From positions 248,001 to 312,000 of the forward strand of contig NZ_CP060718.1 in assembly GCF_014396785.1 (NCBI RefSeq): 64,000 nt of DNA. Direction: 5' to 3'. Each line of letters opens with the position of its first letter. The first letter of the stretch is position 1. Of this stretch, positions 63,870-64,000 are shown in pieces. The notes below the pieces were generated by a model. The model searched no databases, was not told where the DNA came from, and worked only from the letters and a program-made list of their open reading frames with translations. This DNA is from Sphingomonas lutea (lineage in GTDB: Bacteria; Pseudomonadota; Alphaproteobacteria; Sphingomonadales; Sphingomonadaceae). The translations under genes were made by a program, and so were the position numbers.

Positions 63870-64000
63870 ATGCTGACGCTGCTTGCCTCTGCCATCGCCC
63901 TGTCGGCGCCGCAACCGGCGACACCGCGGGTGCAGGCGCGGGCCACCGTCCGGATCGTTGCCGGTGCGCAGTTGCACATGGATGGACGGCCCAACCGCCA
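63870..64000 (+). CDS. Secreted protein, N-terminal fragment (cut by window edge)
   Basis: 44 codons are visible from the ATG at 63870. MLTLLASAIALSAPQPATPR looks like a short signal peptide, then VQARATVRIVAGAQLHMDG. The start resembles small secreted sphingomonad proteins of unknown function. TTTACCAT at 63834-63841 lies just upstream. The rest is outside the window. Confidence 0.6.
   Translation, partial: MLTLLASAIALSAPQPATPRVQARATVRIVAGAQLHMDGRPNR

Overview
This is a GC-rich chromosomal segment from an alphaproteobacterium, most likely a member of the Sphingomonadales. That placement is my inference from gene content and order: a heparinase II/III gene beside purH, hemC-hemD-mitofilin, DUF3576-leuS-lptE-holA, parA-parB-rsmG-mnmG-mnmE, and several DUF4402 secreted proteins. 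I see no insertion sequence, prophage, integrase or CRISPR array. Apart from the surface-fibre clusters, this is core chromosome.

Layout. 1-2.2 kb: the start of tldD, a small zinc-finger gene and two DUF4402 pilin-like genes. 2.3-6.5 kb: an orphan ABC ATPase, nadB, a small lipoprotein, and an Fnr-type regulator facing a membrane gene that has an FNR/FixK box upstream. 6.5-18.4 kb: polA, a flippase, purH, heparinase, rpe, rsmB, a tiny SDHAF4 homologue, gpsA and tsaD. 18.5-27.5 kb: hemC, hemD, a mitofilin-like gene, a beta-lactamase-fold hydrolase, a 2OG oxygenase, a TauE/SafE plus persulfide-dioxygenase-like pair, tRNA-Gly, a CnoX-like thioredoxin, a LON-domain protein and a UbiH-like hydroxylase. 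27.6-39.3 kb: ftsK, lolA, xth, ribA, yggS, a ThiE-like gene, a surface protein, DUF3576, leuS, lptE and holA. 39.5-48.6 kb, all minus strand: parB, parA, rsmG, mnmG, mnmE, terC, rho, hemJ and hemE. 48.6-48.9 kb: a gene-free stretch with an A+T-rich tract and DnaA boxes, the probable chromosomal origin. 48.9-53.7 kb, all plus strand and pointing away from it: maf, coaE, dnaQ, hpf, ptsN, DUF1491, a SleB-like hydrolase and mmcB. 53.7-58 kb: ankyrin, YcgN, YgjP, PBP1A and msrB. 58-63.6 kb: three DUF4402 genes, a PapD-like chaperone and an usher-like outer-membrane protein, followed by tRNA-Leu.

Three things stand out. First, the hemE/maf gap carries oriC-like signals and lies 5-7 kb from four parS-like sites around parAB. 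Second, the five DUF4402 proteins mostly end with a penultimate tyrosine, and three of them sit beside a chaperone and an usher-like protein. This suggests a poorly described chaperone-usher fibre, possibly controlled by TTAACC/TCAACC half-sites. Third, at least nine normally intact or essential genes (nadB, tsaD, hemC, ftsK, lolA, ribA, parB, hemE and the MBL gene) are broken by single-base indels, mostly one-base losses in runs of C or G. This looks like uncorrected sequencing or assembly error rather than gene decay, so I annotate these genes across the frameshifts.
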